NCBI GenBank assembly: GCA_002696995.1
Contig: NZUF01000010.1
Location: 5,583-12,201, forward strand
Length of the DNA stretch: 6,619 nt
Source of the DNA: Flammeovirgaceae bacterium
Lineage (GTDB): Bacteria; Bacteroidota; Bacteroidia; Cytophagales; MED-G16
Reading direction: 5' to 3'
A program made the position numbers and the translations under genes. How positions within the stretch are numbered: position 1 is the stretch's first letter; every line of letters starts with the position of its first letter. The notes under the pieces were generated by a model. It saw only the letters and a list, made by a program, of their open reading frames with translations, searched no databases and was not told the origin of the DNA. Of this stretch, positions 6,578 to 6,619 are shown one piece after another.

Positions 6578-6619
6578 CTAACTTTCTTTTGCTTCCTCTT
6601 CAGAACCCTTTTCTTCTTT
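6578..6619 (-). CDS. C-terminal end of an unidentified gene (cut by window edge)
   Basis: Reading in from base 6619, one frame gives 13 codons, KEEKGSEEEAKES, and then TAG. The stop lies 21 bp before the probable terminator, which supports this being a real gene end. The tail is highly charged (Glu/Lys-rich) and probably disordered, of the sort found on several ribosomal proteins and chaperones in Bacteroidota. The piece is too short to name. A second frame (KKKRVLKRKQ and onward, stop at 6556) is open too, but it runs into the hairpin and is less plausible. Confidence 0.5.
   Translation of the reverse strand, partial: KEEKGSEEEAKES

Noticed and set aside
6556..6618. Alternative minus-strand frame with a basic tail (KKKRVLKRKQ and onward)
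   Set aside because: Its stop overlaps the terminator stem; the competing frame ends cleanly 21 bp before the hairpin and is a more natural gene end.
1..6619. Novel defence, mobile or biosynthetic system
   Set aside because: All full-length genes fall in known housekeeping or secretion families, all on one strand with operon spacing; no integrase, transposase, repeats, tRNA or CRISPR structure is visible.

Overview
The window is AT-rich DNA that reads as Bacteroidota, most likely a marine Flavobacteriales-type genome. Four things support this. There is a small secreted protein with a type IX secretion (T9SS) type A sorting domain. There are bacillithiol enzymes (BshC and a YpdA/Bdr-type reductase) of the kind found in this phylum. 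The DNA polymerase III delta' subunit has the phylum's non-canonical P-loop and an ENKQ.NIS segment. The lipoprotein cyclophilin carries a large internal insertion. Translation starts lack consistent Shine-Dalgarno sequences and several are preceded by A-rich stretches, as is usual in Bacteroidota.

Every gene is on the minus strand, so transcription runs from high to low coordinates. From upstream to downstream there is first the last 13 codons of an unidentified gene (6578-6619), then a hairpin with a T-tract that probably terminates it (6526-6556). Next comes a tightly packed run of seven genes: holB (DNA polymerase III delta'), a cyclophilin-type peptidyl-prolyl isomerase lipoprotein, an RmlD-like SDR oxidoreductase, a short T9SS-sorted secreted protein, rimO (methylthiotransferase for ribosomal protein S12), bshC (last step of bacillithiol synthesis), and the N-terminal third of ypdA/bdr (bacillithiol disulfide reductase), cut by the left edge. 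Junctions are 2 bp, a 1-bp overlap (TAATG), 27 bp, 72 bp, a 4-bp overlap (ATGA) and 1 bp. Most or all of the run could be one transcript. The 72-bp gap before rimO is the only internal place with room for a separate promoter, and I could not recognise one there.

Functionally this is mostly housekeeping: replication clamp loading, envelope protein folding, ribosome modification and low-molecular-weight thiol metabolism. The clearest functional pair is bshC-ypdA: one makes bacillithiol and the other is thought to recycle its disulfide. RimO, an iron-sulfur enzyme, is translationally coupled to bshC. No stretch longer than 300 bp lacks a gene. I see no mobile element, CRISPR array, RNA gene or defence system, and nothing that amounts to a new multi-gene system. 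The points worth a second look are at residue and arrangement level: the cysteine position in YpdA, the cyclophilin insertion, and the passenger-poor T9SS protein inside a housekeeping operon.
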